Source: Paremcibacter congregatus
GTDB taxonomy: Bacteria; Pseudomonadota; Alphaproteobacteria; Sphingomonadales; Emcibacteraceae
Reading direction: 5' to 3'
DNA length: 64,000 bases
Assembly: GCF_006385135.1 (NCBI RefSeq)
Contig: NZ_CP041025.1
Location: 961,501 to 1,025,500, forward strand
Part shown: piece by piece, positions 62,730 to 64,000 of the stretch
Numbering within the stretch: position 1 is the first letter of the stretch
Layout: each line of letters begins with the position of its first letter
Made by a program: the position numbers and the translations under genes
The notes under the pieces: generated by a model
Seen by the model: the letters and a program-made list of their open reading frames with translations, nothing else
Databases searched by the model: none
Told to the model about the DNA's origin: nothing

Positions 62730-64000
62730 TTATGCAACTTCTTTATGCTTATCCCGAGAATGATATTCTTGCAAGAGAAGAGCAGATTTTTGAGTCGCCA
62801 ATTCAACTGATTTCTCTTTGACATGGCCGTAACCTCTTATGTCTTCAGGGATTTCAGAAAGTGCAATGGCGCTGGATAATTTTTCAGAAGTCAGACTGTC
62901 AGCGAAAATAGCCATGAGGTCTTCATAGTCACTGATCAGTCGACGCTCCATTTTACGTTCTTCTGTGCGGCCAAAGACATCAAATGCCGTACCGCGCAGG
63001 CCACGCAGACGGGCGACGACCTTCAACGCCTTATGCATCCAGCCACCAAATTCCATCTTGCGCAGATGGCCCTTGCTGTCCTTGGGGGCGATCAGGGGCG
63101 GCGCCATATGGAAATGGATTTTGAAATCCCCTTCGAACTGCTGGTTTAAACGCCGTTCAAAATCGCCGTTGGTATAAAGCCGCGCCACTTCGTATTCGTC
63201 CTTTATGGCGAGCAATTTGAAGTAATTTCTGGCGACGGCCTTGGTAAGGGTATGGTCAGAGCCACCGATCTTGTCTTCCAGGGCGCGAATGGTCTCGACT
63301 GTAGAGAGATATTTATTCGCCAGTGCCTGGTCCTGATATTCTTTCAGGAAAGTGGCGCGGTAATTGACGATATCTTCCAGTTCTGTGAAGGGGGCATCCT
63401 GCGACAGAGGGTGGGGCAGGGCCTGTTCGATCATTTTGACGTCATGAGCGGCAATCCGGCCCCAGCTGAAGCTTTGCTTGTTGGAATCAATGGCAACACC
63501 ATTGAGTTCAATTGCCCGGTAGATGGCATCAAGGCTGAGGGGCACCGTGCCCTGTTGCCAGGCGTAGCCGAACAGGAACATGTTGGTGGCGATGCTGTCG
63601 CCCATCAGGGCCGTCGCCAGCCGGGTGGCGTCGACGGTGTTCAGGGCGTCTTCCCCGACCACGCGGCGGATGTTGCGGGTGATCAGGTCATCATGAATAT
63701 CCGCATCGCGGTTGAGGGTGAACTGCGCCGTCTGGATTTTCTGGGTGTTGAGAATGACGCTGGATTTCTTTTCCTGCAGGGTGCGCAGGGATTCCGGGCT
63801 GCCGGCGACAACCATGTCGCAGCCGAGCAGCAGGTCGGCTTCGCCGGTGCCGATGCGCACCGCCTTGATATCGTCAGCATGGGGTGCAAGACGCAGGTAG
63901 CTGATCACAGACCCGCCCTTTTGCGCAAAACCGGTGAAATCAAGCACGGTGGCACCTTTGCCTTCCAGGTGGGCCGCCATGACCATGATCTGACCAATGG
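62730..64000 (-). CDS. Indolepyruvate ferredoxin oxidoreductase family protein, C-terminal part (cut by window edge)
   Basis: C-terminal 423 residues of a large fused oxidoreductase whose 5' part lies beyond base 64000; the frame stays open to the edge. The piece starts in the gamma (KorC-like) domain: IGQIMVMAAHLEGKGATVLD, FAQKGGSVISYLRLAPHADD and LLLGCDMVVAGSPESLRTLQ. It ends in the C-terminal region seen in fused IOR proteins (YNxL-like EVARLYTNGDFERRLNQQFE; APPLIAPKDSKGHLRKMEFG). These enzymes oxidatively decarboxylate aryl-pyruvates to aryl-acetyl-CoA. With hisC directly downstream (30-nt gap), it forms an aromatic amino-acid degradation unit. Confidence 0.88.
   Translation of the reverse strand, partial: IGQIMVMAAHLEGKGATVLDFTGFAQKGGSVISYLRLAPHADDIKAVRIGTGEADLLLGCDMVVAGSPESLRTLQEKKSSVILNTQKIQTAQFTLNRDADIHDDLITRNIRRVVGEDALNTVDATRLATALMGDSIATNMFLFGYAWQQGTVPLSLDAIYRAIELNGVAIDSNKQSFSWGRIAAHDVKMIEQALPHPLSQDAPFTELEDIVNYRATFLKEYQDQALANKYLSTVETIRALEDKIGGSDHTLTKAVARNYFKLLAIKDEYEVARLYTNGDFERRLNQQFEGDFKIHFHMAPPLIAPKDSKGHLRKMEFGGWMHKALKVVARLRGLRGTAFDVFGRTEERKMERRLISDYEDLMAIFADSLTSEKLSSAIALSEIPEDIRGYGHVKEKSVELATQKSALLLQEYHSRDKHKEVA

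Overview
The window reads as a chromosomal segment of an alphaproteobacterium, probably a marine or aquatic one outside the best-studied orders. Reasons: a dcw cell-division cluster of alphaproteobacterial type, methionine synthase split into two genes, CtrA-type (TTAA-N7-TTAA) and CcrM-type (GANTC) motifs at the cell-division genes, and several large TonB-dependent receptors of the VTGSRI type. No plasmid, phage, insertion-sequence, CRISPR or tRNA features were seen. Genus-level assignment is not possible from sequence reading alone.

Layout. (1) 1-14.7 kb is an outer-membrane uptake region. It holds the 5' part of a TonB receptor, an ECF sigma factor / FecR anti-sigma / STN-domain TonB receptor operon on the minus strand, the ribosome-associated ABC-F ATPase ettA, and two tandem paralogous TonB receptors. 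(2) 14.7-24.5 kb holds mlaA, then an ArsR-methyltransferase fusion leading metF-metH1-metH2, followed by a pentapeptide protein, a lipoprotein transglycosylase, an ABM-type monooxygenase and an exported amidohydrolase. (3) 24.5-32.4 kb holds a 5-oxoprolinase-like protein overlapping an exported protein of unknown function, a DjlA-like co-chaperone, an EamA exporter overlapping a peptidoglycan amidase, a small lipoprotein and a PilZ protein. (4) 32.4-39.1 kb holds RNase P RNA (rnpB), an AT-rich pentapeptide/transmembrane protein, a small exported protein divergent from a LysR regulator, an aldo/keto reductase and a DPP-IV-like S9 peptidase. (5) 39.4-40.6 kb holds three more single-domain PilZ genes, ended by a compound terminator. 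(6) 41.1-58.8 kb is the dcw cluster mraZ-rsmH-ftsL-ftsI-murE-murF-mraY-ftsW-murG-murC-murB-ddl-ftsQ-ftsA-ftsZ, all on the plus strand and largely with ATGA overlaps. murD is absent from its usual place between mraY and ftsW, and lpxC does not follow ftsZ. (7) 59.2-64 kb is an aromatic amino-acid catabolism group: hpd, a divergent Lrp/AsnC regulator, a membrane protein, hisC and the end of an indolepyruvate ferredoxin oxidoreductase gene.

The most interesting material is regulatory. The mraZ leader carries five CCAT repeats at 10-11 nt spacing, a plausible MraZ operator. Next to them is a CtrA-type box embedded in a perfect hairpin. The ftsA-ftsZ gap carries three TTAA half-sites at exact 11-nt period plus five GANTC sites in 124 bp, the first three about 21 nt apart. 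A third CtrA-type box lies downstream of ftsZ, before an isolated terminator, and may drive a small RNA. Together with four PilZ proteins that all keep the c-di-GMP-binding motifs, the region suggests cell-cycle and possibly c-di-GMP control of division. The functional link is inference.
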